DNA from: JBDKFK01 sp039798745
Lineage (GTDB): Bacteria; Patescibacteriota; Microgenomatia; UBA1406; GWC2-37-13
Assembly: GCA_039798745.1 (NCBI GenBank)
Contig: JBDKFK010000005.1
Coordinates: 4,787 to 68,786 of the forward strand
Length of the DNA: 64,000 bases
Direction of reading: 5' to 3'
Shown here: positions 35,093-44,434 of the stretch, piece by piece
How positions within the stretch are numbered: the stretch's first letter is position 1
Layout of the letters: each line of letters starts with the position of its first letter
The notes under the pieces: generated by a model
The model's database searches: none
What the model saw: the letters and a program-made list of their open reading frames with translations, nothing else
Told to the model about the DNA's origin: nothing
Translations under genes and position numbers: made by a program

Positions 35093-37234
35093 TTAGTTTG
35101 GTTTTTTTACCTGTATTTTTGTGTGTCCCTGCTTGTAGTCTGCTTCGATCTTGTCCCCTTGTACTATTTTGTGTTCTACTATCTGCAAAGCGATCTCGTC
35201 GACCAGTATTTCATTTATGATACGTTTGAGCGGACGGGCGCCGAACACCTCATCAAACCCTACAAGAGCAAGATGTTTTTTAAATGCCGGAGTCACCTCA
35301 AGTTTGAGATTCTGCTTACTCAGTCGTGCATCTACATCCTCAAGTTGTAGCTCAATGATTTTTTCCATCATGGTCTGATTTAAGGGATGGAATGTAACCA
35401 TAGCATCAAGACGGTTAATAAACTCAGGTTTGAAAAAATGTTTTACTGCATCCATAACTTTGAGCTCCCGTTGATCTGAAGCAATCTCTTCTCTAAATAG
35501 CTCACTCCCGAGATTAGACGTAAGTATGATGATAGTATTTCTGAAGTTTACTACTCTGCCTCTTCCATCCGTAAGCCGTCCTTCGTCCAGAAGCTGGAGA
35601 AATACGTTGAATACCTGAGGATTCGCTTTCTCTATTTCATCAAACAGGATTACTGAATACGGTTTTCTCCGCACAGCCTCAGTAAGCTGCCCACCTTCTT
35701 CGTACCCAACATAGCCTGGAGGAGCGCCAAGGAGACGCGCTACCGTATGAGCTTCCTGATACTCACTCATATCGATACGAATCATAGCTTTTTCATCATT
35801 AAATAAACTAAATGCCAGAGCTTTCGCTGTCTCTGTTTTTCCGACACCGGTCGGTCCGAGGAAAAGGAATGAACCTATCGGCCTGTTTTCTTCTGAGAGT
35901 CCTGCACGGGATCGGCGTACGGCATTTGCTACTTTTTTTAACGCGTGCTCTTGTCCCACCACACGTTGGTTTAGTTCTTCTTCAAGGTGAGCTAGTTTTT
36001 CTGATTCTGATGAAAGGAGACGTGTTACATGGATTCCGGTCCAACGGGATACTATGCGGGCGATATCCTCTTCGGTAACCTGCTCTTTCAGAAGCCTGCT
36101 TTCGACCGGTATCGTATTCCAGCGTCGTTCCAATTCTATTACTTTTTTCTCAATTTCAGGAATCTTGCCGTATTTTAGTTCAGCAGCCTTCTCAAGTATA
36201 ACTTCGCGTTCGGCCTTATCCAGGTCGGCTTTAAGTTTATCCTGTTCTGTACGGTACTTATTGAGCTGTGACAATATGTCTTTTTGTTTTTTCCATGTGG
36301 TACTGAGAGTATCAAACTTTTCTGTTAGTTCCTTTCGTTCTTTCTCAAGTAGTTCTTTTCTTGGCTCTATGCCTTTTTCGCGTTTGAGAGCGGCAAGTTC
36401 AATATCCAGCTGCATGATTCTACGTTTCATCTGATCTAGCTCGGTAGGCATAGAATCAATCTCTATTTTAGAAGCGGCAGCCGCTTCATCGATGAGGTCG
36501 ATAGCTTTATCGGGAAGGTAGCGGTCGGTTATGTAGCGGATAGATAGATTGACCGCAGAAATAAGCGCGTCATCAGATATTTTTATTCCATGATGAATCT
36601 CATATTTTTCTTTAATTCCCCGCAGTATTGCGATACTGTCTTCCATCGTTGGTTCCTCTATATAAACGGGTTGGAAGCGCCGCTCAAGCGCGGCATCGCG
36701 TTCAATGTACTGACGGTACTCTTTGACCGTAGTCGCTCCGATTGTGTGCAACACTCCGCGAGCAAGCTGTGGTTTCAGCATGTTTCCGGCATCCACTGCA
36801 CCTTCGGCGGCGCCTGCGCCAACAATAGTGTGCAGCTCATCAATAAACAGTATATATTTGCCTTCGCTTTGAATAATTTCCTCCAGTAATTTTTTTAACC
36901 GCTGTTCAAACTCCCCCCGGTAAGCGGCACCTGCCAGGAGGCCTGCGAGGTCAAGGGAGAGTATTTGCTTATTTTTAAGTGTATCCGGCACATCACCATC
37001 AACAATCCGTTGTGCCAATCCTTCAACTATAGCTGTTTTGCCCACGCCTGGATCACCCAGAAGAACAGGATTATTTTTGGTACGGCGTGAAAGTATCTGT
37101 ATCACACGACGTATGGCATCGTCTCTTCCGATCACAGGATCGAGTTTTCCGTCACGGGCAAGCTGAGTAAGATTGACGGTATAGGTGTCGACCGCATTTT
37201 GTTGGTTTTCCGGGGGTTCATAGCGCATCTGCAT
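35093..37234 (-). CDS. clpB: ClpB-type disaggregase lacking the N-terminal domain
   Basis: A 713-residue AAA+ disaggregase; canonical ClpB is about 860. The Clp_N domain is missing and the protein begins just before the first AAA+ module (Walker A GDPGVGKTA near residue 60). The coiled-coil middle domain (about 270-400) and the second AAA+ module (GPTGVGKTETA; Walker B VILFDEIEKA) are complete, with the ClpB C-terminal domain. The middle domain implies cooperation with DnaK. The upstream start is bounded by a CIRCE operator and promoter, so the short form is genuine and not a truncation. Heat-shock induction via HrcA is inferred from CIRCE. Confidence 0.93.
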   Translation of the reverse strand: MQMRYEPPENQQNAVDTYTVNLTQLARDGKLDPVIGRDDAIRRVIQILSRRTKNNPVLLGDPGVGKTAIVEGLAQRIVDGDVPDTLKNKQILSLDLAGLLAGAAYRGEFEQRLKKLLEEIIQSEGKYILFIDELHTIVGAGAAEGAVDAGNMLKPQLARGVLHTIGATTVKEYRQYIERDAALERRFQPVYIEEPTMEDSIAILRGIKEKYEIHHGIKISDDALISAVNLSIRYITDRYLPDKAIDLIDEAAAASKIEIDSMPTELDQMKRRIMQLDIELAALKREKGIEPRKELLEKERKELTEKFDTLSTTWKKQKDILSQLNKYRTEQDKLKADLDKAEREVILEKAAELKYGKIPEIEKKVIELERRWNTIPVESRLLKEQVTEEDIARIVSRWTGIHVTRLLSSESEKLAHLEEELNQRVVGQEHALKKVANAVRRSRAGLSEENRPIGSFLFLGPTGVGKTETAKALAFSLFNDEKAMIRIDMSEYQEAHTVARLLGAPPGYVGYEEGGQLTEAVRRKPYSVILFDEIEKANPQVFNVFLQLLDEGRLTDGRGRVVNFRNTIIILTSNLGSELFREEIASDQRELKVMDAVKHFFKPEFINRLDAMVTFHPLNQTMMEKIIELQLEDVDARLSKQNLKLEVTPAFKKHLALVGFDEVFGARPLKRIINEILVDEIALQIVEHKIVQGDKIEADYKQGHTKIQVKKPN

Positions 37235-37241
37235 AGGTAAA

Positions 37242-37276
37242 TTAGCAAATAATAAACATGAGTGCTAATTATTATA
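37242..37276 (-). promoter_or_regulatory. CIRCE-like operator and promoter of clpB
   Basis: Top strand TTAGCAAAT-N9-GAGTGCTAA (37242-37268): the right half is a perfect CIRCE half-site and the left matches 6 of 9. Minus-strand TATAAT (37276-37271) lies immediately before it, so the operator covers the transcription start, the usual HrcA arrangement. Confidence 0.8.
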
Positions 37277-37309
37277 ACAATAATGTATTTATAAAATCAA
37301 GTAGATTTA

Positions 37310-37546
37310 TCATGGAACCGGGTCATAACCACCCTTGGAGAAAGGGTTGCAGCGTACTATACGCCGGAGACCTAACCATAATCCTTTCATGGTCCCATAC
37401 TTTTCGACAGCCTTATAGGTGTATTCTGAGCAGGTGGGCTTATACCTGCACGCCTGATCAGAGATAAAAAACGTGCGAAGAATAGTCCCTCGAGTGAGCT
37501 CTGTTTTTTTATAGAATCTAATGAGATAAAGGACAATATGTTTCAT
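37310..37546 (-). CDS. yidD: Membrane protein insertion efficiency factor YidD
   Basis: A 78-residue YidD homologue with an N-terminal amphipathic helix. Diagnostic residues are CRYKPTCSEYTYKAVEKYG and RCNPFSKGGYDPVP. It assists YidC-dependent insertion at the inner face of the membrane. It is usually linked to rnpA-yidC, but here stands alone, divergent from trmD with 39 nt between starts. Confidence 0.95.
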   Translation of the reverse strand: MKHIVLYLIRFYKKTELTRGTILRTFFISDQACRYKPTCSEYTYKAVEKYGTMKGLWLGLRRIVRCNPFSKGGYDPVP

Positions 37547-37585
37547 AGGGTTAGTAAATAGACTTCCATATTGTAAAATAAAGTC

Positions 37586-38341
37586 ATGAAAATCTCTATC
37601 ATTACGCTATTTCCCAAGATGTTATCGGGCTTCTTTGAAGAAAGCATTATAAAACGTGCTCAGCAAAAAGGGCTGGTGGATATAGAATTGGTCGATCTGC
37701 GTGACTATACCCATGATGCTCACCGGACGGTTGATGACCGACCCTATGGTGGCGGCGCGGGGATGGTTATGAGAGTTGAACCGGTAGATGAAGCTCTTAC
37801 AGATATAACAAAGAAATCGTCTACTAAGAAAGTGCTCTGCATGTCGGCCAAAGGGACACCGTTTGATCAGAACAAAGCATGGGAGCTGGCAAAGGAAGAG
37901 CATCTTGTTATACTTGTCGGACATTATGAAGGGTACGATGAACGAATTATGCCGCTTGTAGATGAAGAGTTATCTCTTGGTGATTTTGTACTTACCGGAG
38001 GAGAAATAGCCGCGGCCGCAGTTACAGATGCGGTAGTGCGTCTTATACCCGGAGTACTAAAAAAAGACGATGCAACAGCGCACGAAAGTTTTTTTATGGT
38101 GAACGTCTCGGATCTCATTAAACTTGTTGGCAAAACTGAGATATTGGAAGCGTTGGTCGCCGCTAATCGTCAGGAAGTTGCTCTTCTGGAGTATCCTCAC
38201 TATACAAGACCCGAAGTATATAAAGATCAACCTGTTCCCGAAATCCTTTTGTCAGGACATCATAAACAGATAGAAGAATGGCGCATGATAAAAGCGTATG
38301 AGGAAACACTTGCTAAAAGGCCCGACCTTCTTAAACCGTAA
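37586..38341 (+). CDS. trmD: tRNA (guanine-N1)-methyltransferase
   Basis: A 251-residue SPOUT methyltransferase that makes m1G37 in tRNAs, including tRNA-Pro(UGG), which is also encoded here. Visible motifs are RPYGGGAGMVM, the trefoil-knot GHYEGYDER and LGDFVLTGGE. The C-terminal domain with YTRPEVY is complete. TAAAAT ends 6 nt before the ATG. It is not in the common rpsP-rimM-trmD-rplS operon. Confidence 0.97.
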   Translation: MKISIITLFPKMLSGFFEESIIKRAQQKGLVDIELVDLRDYTHDAHRTVDDRPYGGGAGMVMRVEPVDEALTDITKKSSTKKVLCMSAKGTPFDQNKAWELAKEEHLVILVGHYEGYDERIMPLVDEELSLGDFVLTGGEIAAAAVTDAVVRLIPGVLKKDDATAHESFFMVNVSDLIKLVGKTEILEALVAANRQEVALLEYPHYTRPEVYKDQPVPEILLSGHHKQIEEWRMIKAYEETLAKRPDLLKP

Positions 38342-38345
38342 CTTC

Positions 38346-38894
38346 TTTATTGGTTAGATGAGCCGATTTCGATAAGGGTAAGACCGGATCGGACAACAGA
38401 TGACAGATGAGGTGCTGATGTACGATCAGAATTCTGAGCCTTAGCTACAAAGAAATGATATCGATAGGTATGGTTAGGTGTTGGTGAGACAGTCAGAGGG
38501 AGACGAGCATTGAGTTCCTGAGTGTTCACAAGACCGACATACAAGAGATCATGAGATACGGATGAAGCGGCATGATTGAGTTCAAACAGTGCTCTCGTGG
38601 TTTCATCAGAGGTCAGACCGAGTTCTTGAGATACCGATGTGGCGAGTGCAGGGAGTTGATCTTTGCGGACAACCCAACCATGGGAAGGTTTGGTGAACGC
38701 AACAGGCTTGTACTCATAGTAAATATATGGTCTGGTGAGACCGTTTACATCGAGTCCGTCTGCTGTTATGGTTACATTCCAGGTATTGTGTCCGGTTGTA
38801 ACAGGATCAGCGTAGGTTAACTGTGCTCCACTTGCGACTGATACTTTCTGTCCTTCATCGCCGTACACAAATATACTCGGTGATGCCCCTGTCA
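38346..38894. repeat. 549-bp direct repeat, copy 1
   Basis: Identical in every base I compared to 40569-41117 (offset 2223). It encodes the C-terminal 183 residues and stop codon of paralog B. Identity starts just past the stop codon and ends abruptly at GTCA (38894). Confidence 0.95.
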
Positions 38895-40542
38895 CTCTTA
38901 CAGGACAGGAGTTGCCTCTAAGCTGGAAGTCTAAGAGGATTTTGTCAAACTCTCTAAAGTCCGACTCATTGGCTAGCGAACGAACCTGCAAAACTACCTG
39001 ATTTACTTCATCTTTTAAGGTCGCGTCGGTGGTGCTGGGTTTTGGTATCAGATACCACCAACCTCTTTTTCCTGTTGAAAGTTTGCCTTGCCACACGCGT
39101 ACATTGGCCCAGCCAAACTTTGTTCCGTTTATTTCATAGACCGGATTGAGTTGGGCTGCTGTGGGGTTGCAGCTCGTTTCATCCACGGGCGTTGGCTGAA
39201 CAGACGGTGAAGGGGATAGGTCAAAGCTACCTTGTTTTTGTCCATTATCTCCGTCGGGAGACTGTTGCGCGTGAACTTCCTTAATGAATGGCGAAAATAT
39301 ATTTCTGGACTGGGTAGTTTCGTCAACTATTGCGGGCACGGCGGCAATATAATTTACTCTGAAACCGCTATCCAGTTGTGAGTATCCTTTGAAGACATAA
39401 TAAGGCGCGAGTTCTGATTGTGTTGTCGCTGGAGCACTTTCCAGATACGACAGAGCCGCTTCTGTTATAACTGCTTCCTGTGCATTCGCCTGATTTTGTG
39501 GATATATATTTGTCCACTGCACTGCGCCGGAGCCTGCAGGTGTAGTTAATAAAAATGAGTATTTTTTTTCCTGCAGTTTTTTCTTGGCTTCATCATAATT
39601 TATAAGAGATACCTCTCGTGGTGCGGTAGCATTCAGTCGTCGTATGTTTGATTGTGCAAATTTTATACGCTTATCTTCGGTGAGGGCAAGGGTCATTGTG
39701 TTGAAGTCTTTTTGTCTTTCTAGTCCATCTTTACCATCAGATGTAGCACAGATATCGGTATTTTCGGGGCTTTCTGCATTCGCTGTTGCAAGCGTTAAGC
39801 TGTTAAGCGCCTGTTTCTCAGAAAGATTGAGGAGTCCAACAGTATTAAGAATGGGCGCTGAAACTGCGGACCAATCTCGGTGTACCTCATAAAATGTAAG
39901 TTCAGGATATGCTTTGTTTTTGTATGTAGCAGTTACTTTAAGGCTGGCATCGTATATATTGATAGTCTTCATAAACTCGTAGATACCTGTGTTTATGTCT
40001 GAAGCCTCCGGCAACGTCTGGCCAGGTGTTGAGGTATAGGTAAACTCTCCATTTTGTGTATCAAACTGCAGAAGAGATGCGGTTTTGTTGGTAGAGTCTA
40101 CTTTGTACGCAATTACATTGGTGCGCTTCTTTTTTATTGAATCAGAGGCACCAAGTGTTGAGGCAATATCTCGCACTTCTTCAAATGTATAACTCTGGTT
40201 TAATTCATACACAGGTGCGGAAGTACGCGTGAGTGCCACACTGTTAACATCATCCCAGGTACGGAAATTAATGTGAGGAAGCGGCTGAGGGGCTTCCGCG
40301 AGTGTACCGTTCGGGGTTGATGTCGCGGGACTGGTAGATTCTTCTACCGGTTGACGATTGAGGTCAACAGTCTGTGTTTTGGTTCCTACATCATTGGCAG
40401 CTGTCTGAGTGCCAAAGGATCGTGACTTTTGCAGATTAGATAATATAAACGTGGCGACCATCAGTATGACAAGCACGGATCCGAGGAATCCTGCCATCAC
40501 AATGACTTTTTTATCATTCTGCATTCCATTATCTGTATCCAT
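38347..40542 (-). CDS. Large membrane-anchored extracellular protein, paralog B
   Basis: A 731-residue protein: short cytoplasmic N-terminus, one transmembrane helix (about 14-34), then a long extracytoplasmic region with Thr/Pro/Ser-rich start, a folded domain (about 95-400), a low-complexity break, and a C-terminal domain (about 550-731). The final 183 residues are identical, and the underlying 549 bp are identical, to those of the paralog immediately upstream, although the rest has diverged. Family not recognised. Located 27 nt after its paralog and likely co-transcribed. A structural or adhesive surface role is inference. Confidence 0.7.
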   Translation of the reverse strand: MDTDNGMQNDKKVIVMAGFLGSVLVILMVATFILSNLQKSRSFGTQTAANDVGTKTQTVDLNRQPVEESTSPATSTPNGTLAEAPQPLPHINFRTWDDVNSVALTRTSAPVYELNQSYTFEEVRDIASTLGASDSIKKKRTNVIAYKVDSTNKTASLLQFDTQNGEFTYTSTPGQTLPEASDINTGIYEFMKTINIYDASLKVTATYKNKAYPELTFYEVHRDWSAVSAPILNTVGLLNLSEKQALNSLTLATANAESPENTDICATSDGKDGLERQKDFNTMTLALTEDKRIKFAQSNIRRLNATAPREVSLINYDEAKKKLQEKKYSFLLTTPAGSGAVQWTNIYPQNQANAQEAVITEAALSYLESAPATTQSELAPYYVFKGYSQLDSGFRVNYIAAVPAIVDETTQSRNIFSPFIKEVHAQQSPDGDNGQKQGSFDLSPSPSVQPTPVDETSCNPTAAQLNPVYEINGTKFGWANVRVWQGKLSTGKRGWWYLIPKPSTTDATLKDEVNQVVLQVRSLANESDFREFDKILLDFQLRGNSCPVRVTGASPSIFVYGDEGQKVSVASGAQLTYADPVTTGHNTWNVTITADGLDVNGLTRPYIYYEYKPVAFTKPSHGWVVRKDQLPALATSVSQELGLTSDETTRALFELNHAASSVSHDLLYVGLVNTQELNARLPLTVSPTPNHTYRYHFFVAKAQNSDRTSAPHLSSVVRSGLTLIEIGSSNQ

Positions 40543-40568
40543 AAGTCAACGATCCCGCATGAGCAATT

Positions 40569-41117
40569 TTTATTGGTTAGATGAGCCGATTTCGATAAGG
40601 GTAAGACCGGATCGGACAACAGATGACAGATGAGGTGCTGATGTACGATCAGAATTCTGAGCCTTAGCTACAAAGAAATGATATCGATAGGTATGGTTAG
40701 GTGTTGGTGAGACAGTCAGAGGGAGACGAGCATTGAGTTCCTGAGTGTTCACAAGACCGACATACAAGAGATCATGAGATACGGATGAAGCGGCATGATT
40801 GAGTTCAAACAGTGCTCTCGTGGTTTCATCAGAGGTCAGACCGAGTTCTTGAGATACCGATGTGGCGAGTGCAGGGAGTTGATCTTTGCGGACAACCCAA
40901 CCATGGGAAGGTTTGGTGAACGCAACAGGCTTGTACTCATAGTAAATATATGGTCTGGTGAGACCGTTTACATCGAGTCCGTCTGCTGTTATGGTTACAT
41001 TCCAGGTATTGTGTCCGGTTGTAACAGGATCAGCGTAGGTTAACTGTGCTCCACTTGCGACTGATACTTTCTGTCCTTCATCGCCGTACACAAATATACT
41101 CGGTGATGCCCCTGTCA
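40569..41117. repeat. 549-bp direct repeat, copy 2
   Basis: Second copy, encoding the C-terminus of paralog A. No mismatch, including at synonymous sites, compared with 38346-38894. Confidence 0.95.
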
Positions 41118-42945
41118 GACGTACGGGGCATGATTCAGAGATAAGTCCAAGATCCTTAAGAATCTTATTCTGCTGGCGTATCACCAATTCCTGAGCAGTT
41201 ATATCCTGAGCTATCATGGCTGTTGCCTGAGGTGTTACGTTGAACGTACCCTGTTTTTGTGTCGTGTCATCAGATGGTGAAGTCGCACCGTTGCTGTCGT
41301 CAGGTGTTGACTGTGGCGGCACAGCTGTGGCATTGCCAGCAGTGGGTGACTGTAAGAGTGCGATTACCTGGTCAAGGCTTTCAATGATAACCGCGTCTGC
41401 TGTCCCTGGTTCTGGGATATAGTACCAGAAACCATTTTTGGATGTTGATTTCTGACCACCCCATATTCTCCAGTTAGCCCATCCATACTTGAGACCGCCT
41501 ACGAGGAGTACTGGGTTCAGATCGTCAGATGACGGAGCGCAGACTCCTGCCGCGTTTCTATCTGTCTGAGAGATCGGGTTATCGACACTCGAAGTGTTGT
41601 TGGTATTGTTGTTGTTATTATTATTTCCGGCACCAGGGGTTGTTTCAAAGGTTCCCTGTTTCTGGGTTGTATCACTCTCCTGTGCTGATACTTCTTTTAC
41701 AAGTCTGAACATATTCTTTGACTGTGTCTGAGGAGCAACTGCCGGCACGGACGCTACAAAATTTACACGGTAGCCGCTGAGCAGATTCGCATAGCCGCGG
41801 AATATATAGTAAGGCATAAGTTCTTTCTGATTCACAAGTGCCGGTTTCTCAATATATGCGATCACACTATCGGTAACAACCGCTTGTGCCGCGAGTGCCT
41901 TATTGTTGGGATATATCTTATCCCATGACATATCTCCTGTGCCTGAAGGGGAGGTAAGAATGAAATCATACTTCTTATCCATGAGATTGGTAACGGCTTC
42001 GTCATATGACAAGAGTGTGACAGATTTTTTAGAAGGGCTGCTCAGTTTGCGGATATTCGATTGGAGTCCCATAATTTTACCTGTTCGGTCAGACACAACG
42101 ACGGTCATGGTATTAAAATCTGTCTGTCTTACGTAACCATCTTTTTTATCTGTTGCCGCATAGATATCGGTGTCTTCAGGCAGATTGGTGAGAGGAGTTG
42201 TAAGTGAAAGTGTTGTGAGTGATACATTTTCCGGCAGATTAAGCAAACCGATTGAGTTAAGAATCGGGAAACCTGCTTTTACCCAGTCACGGTGTATCTC
42301 AAGGTAAGTTAAGCCTGGTTTACTTTTTTTCTTGTACTGGGCGGTTGTTTTGAGTGTCTCATCATATAGCCCAAGATCTTCGAGAAAAGCAGTTACCTTT
42401 GCGTCTAGCGTAGCGCCTGTGGGGAGAGCAACGCCTGTGGAAGAAGCATATGAAAGATTGCCCGTCTGTAAATTGTAGGTAAGCAAAGATACGTCTTTAT
42501 TATCATTTTTTATGTTATACGCCATTATAAAGTTCTTATCTTTTTTTACATTATCGGATGCGTTAAGTTTTTTGGAGAGAGCCTGCATCTCTTCGGTTGT
42601 ATACTCTGTCTTGAATTCATATACCGAAGCCGTAGTAGGAACATCGGTCATTTTTTTTGTAAATGTCCATTTATCAAAATCTACATCAGGAGGTTGCGCG
42701 GCCTGAATAGTCTTCAGTATCTTTTTTTCACCATCGGCATCTTCATCGGTTGTCTGTGTCGTATTTTTATCGGTAGTAGCAACTTTCATATTTTTCTTAT
42801 TCTGCACCATTACATATGCGACCACAGCAAGAATAATGACCAATATAAATGAGACAGCTACGAACAACGTTTTTTTGCTTCCTTGTGGTGGAGCATTAAG
42901 GTTAGTGTTTAAGTCGCTATTATAGGACTCATTTGGTGTATTCAT
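40570..42945 (-). CDS. Large membrane-anchored extracellular protein, paralog A
   Basis: A 791-residue paralog of the downstream protein. Residues about 20-45 form the membrane anchor; the extracytoplasmic region has the same domain order, separated by Asn-rich and QKQGTF-containing linkers (DTTQKQGTF occurs twice). The start is the ATG at 42945 (MNTPNESYN): TTGACA, 17 nt and TATCAT precede it with a 7-nt gap, so the upstream in-frame ATGs lie in or before the promoter. The 3' end is a perfect copy of its neighbour's. Function unknown; divergent from a Gld-type ABC exporter operon. Confidence 0.7.
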   Translation of the reverse strand: MNTPNESYNSDLNTNLNAPPQGSKKTLFVAVSFILVIILAVVAYVMVQNKKNMKVATTDKNTTQTTDEDADGEKKILKTIQAAQPPDVDFDKWTFTKKMTDVPTTASVYEFKTEYTTEEMQALSKKLNASDNVKKDKNFIMAYNIKNDNKDVSLLTYNLQTGNLSYASSTGVALPTGATLDAKVTAFLEDLGLYDETLKTTAQYKKKSKPGLTYLEIHRDWVKAGFPILNSIGLLNLPENVSLTTLSLTTPLTNLPEDTDIYAATDKKDGYVRQTDFNTMTVVVSDRTGKIMGLQSNIRKLSSPSKKSVTLLSYDEAVTNLMDKKYDFILTSPSGTGDMSWDKIYPNNKALAAQAVVTDSVIAYIEKPALVNQKELMPYYIFRGYANLLSGYRVNFVASVPAVAPQTQSKNMFRLVKEVSAQESDTTQKQGTFETTPGAGNNNNNNNTNNTSSVDNPISQTDRNAAGVCAPSSDDLNPVLLVGGLKYGWANWRIWGGQKSTSKNGFWYYIPEPGTADAVIIESLDQVIALLQSPTAGNATAVPPQSTPDDSNGATSPSDDTTQKQGTFNVTPQATAMIAQDITAQELVIRQQNKILKDLGLISESCPVRLTGASPSIFVYGDEGQKVSVASGAQLTYADPVTTGHNTWNVTITADGLDVNGLTRPYIYYEYKPVAFTKPSHGWVVRKDQLPALATSVSQELGLTSDETTRALFELNHAASSVSHDLLYVGLVNTQELNARLPLTVSPTPNHTYRYHFFVAKAQNSDRTSAPHLSSVVRSGLTLIEIGSSNQ

Positions 42946-43049
42946 ATTCTTCATGATAGATAAATCCAAAAGTCTTGTCAATAGAAAATATCAGAATGCA
43001 TCAACTACGTCTTGTTAACTCTATTTTCATATGGTATATATATTATTCT

Positions 43050-43727
43050 ATGATTGTGCTTAAGGCAGTCACCAAAAAATTTGGAAGTAAAGTAGCGGTG
43101 GACGGACTTTCACTGAAAGCTGATTCGGGCGAAATTATTGGTTTTTTAGGACCGAATGGCGCGGGTAAAACAACCACAATGCGCCTTCTTCTGGGATACC
43201 TTACGCCGACACGTGGAACCGTAACGGTTAACAATCTAAACCCTATAGAAGACAGAATAGAGGTTCTTAAGCAAGTTGGATATCTTCCCGAAAACAATCC
43301 CCTTTATCAGGAGATGACAGTCTATGAATATCTTACATTTATAGCCAGCGTAAAAGAAGAAACCGATGTATATGGTACAGCTGAAAGTGTGGGACTTAGC
43401 GATGTGATGGATACGCGTATTGAAGAACTATCCCGGGGATTTAAACAACGGGTAGGATTGGGAGCCGCTCTTATTTCGAACCCTGACCTGCTTGTCCTTG
43501 ACGAGCCTACCTCAGGACTGGATCCTCTTGAGCAGGACAAGATAAGAGATCTCATCAAATCTCTTTCGAAAGAAAAAACCATTCTTTTTTCCACGCATAT
43601 CTTATCTGAAGTCGAGGCAGTTGCGACACGACTTATTATCATTAACCACGGTAAACTTGTATATGATGGGCCTAAACCAAAAGGCAAAGGAGCCGTAGAA
43701 AAATTATTCAAAAAATTAGTTCATTGA
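43050..43727 (+). CDS. ABC exporter ATPase (GldA-like)
   Basis: A 225-residue ABC ATPase. Walker A is GPNGAGKTTTMRLLLGYL (about 37-45), the signature is LSRGFKQRVGLG, Walker B is LLVLDEPTSGLDP and the switch His is in FSTHILSE. The sequence and the next two genes match the GldA-GldF-GldG type of ABC system. Such systems occur widely outside gliding bacteria. I start at the ATG at 43050; the longer frame overlaps the divergent gene. Confidence 0.9.
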   Translation: MIVLKAVTKKFGSKVAVDGLSLKADSGEIIGFLGPNGAGKTTTMRLLLGYLTPTRGTVTVNNLNPIEDRIEVLKQVGYLPENNPLYQEMTVYEYLTFIASVKEETDVYGTAESVGLSDVMDTRIEELSRGFKQRVGLGAALISNPDLLVLDEPTSGLDPLEQDKIRDLIKSLSKEKTILFSTHILSEVEAVATRLIIINHGKLVYDGPKPKGKGAVEKLFKKLVH

Positions 43728-43731
43728 TCGT

Positions 43732-44433
43732 ATGATCAACTTATATCAGAAAGAATTAAAATATTACCTCAACAACGCACCCGGCTATATAGTGATTATT
43801 ATGTTTGCGGTCTTTGTAAACTTCTTGTTTATGAAAGATTTGTTTGTGGGAGGCTCTGCTTCACTCCGACCGCTGTTTATGGTGTTGCCCTGGCTTATGC
43901 TTATTTTCATTCCGGCGGTTGCAATGCGGACACTGTCCGAGGAAAAGAGAATAAATACTATCGAAATTCTCCTAACATTGCCCATATCCGAAGCTCAGAT
44001 AGTTATCTCCAAGTTTCTTGCGTTACTCACCGTTTTTTGTATCGGTTTATTGCTCACTGCGGCGATTCCTGTTTCACTCGCAGTTATTGCAAAACTGTAT
44101 ATACCTGAAGTGCTGGTGGGTTACTCAGGAGTAATGTTGCTGGGAGCAACTTTTATAAGTGTATCTATGTTTTTTTCATCACTTACCAAAAATCAGGTGA
44201 TCGCGATGTTATCATCTGTCATCGTATTGTTTTTGCTTTCGGTAATCTCCACTGATTTTGTGTCATCTGTCCTTCCTAAGACAGTACAGGATGCCCTGGT
44301 TTATTTTAGTCCTCTGTATCATCTTGAAAATTTCGTCAACGGAGTTATTGATCTGAGATCTGTTTTTTATTTCCTGTCGTTTACTGTTATATTCCTGTTC
44401 CTGACAATCATTGATTTAGAAAAACGAGACTAA
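43732..44433 (+). CDS. ABC-2 type permease (GldF-like)
   Basis: A 233-residue membrane subunit with six helices. Conserved blocks are LYQKELKYYLNNAPGYIV at the start and EEKRINTIEILLTLPISEAQIV after the second helix, both typical of the GldF/NosY-like family. It starts 4 nt after the ATPase gene and ends 1 nt before the GldG-like gene, so the three form one operon. Confidence 0.9.
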   Translation: MINLYQKELKYYLNNAPGYIVIIMFAVFVNFLFMKDLFVGGSASLRPLFMVLPWLMLIFIPAVAMRTLSEEKRINTIEILLTLPISEAQIVISKFLALLTVFCIGLLLTAAIPVSLAVIAKLYIPEVLVGYSGVMLLGATFISVSMFFSSLTKNQVIAMLSSVIVLFLLSVISTDFVSSVLPKTVQDALVYFSPLYHLENFVNGVIDLRSVFYFLSFTVIFLFLTIIDLEKRD

Positions 44434-44434
44434 T

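Noticed and set aside
38346..41117. The 549-bp repeat as an insertion sequence or att site
   Set aside because: Both copies are in-frame C-terminal coding sequence with no transposase, terminal inverted repeats or target duplications.
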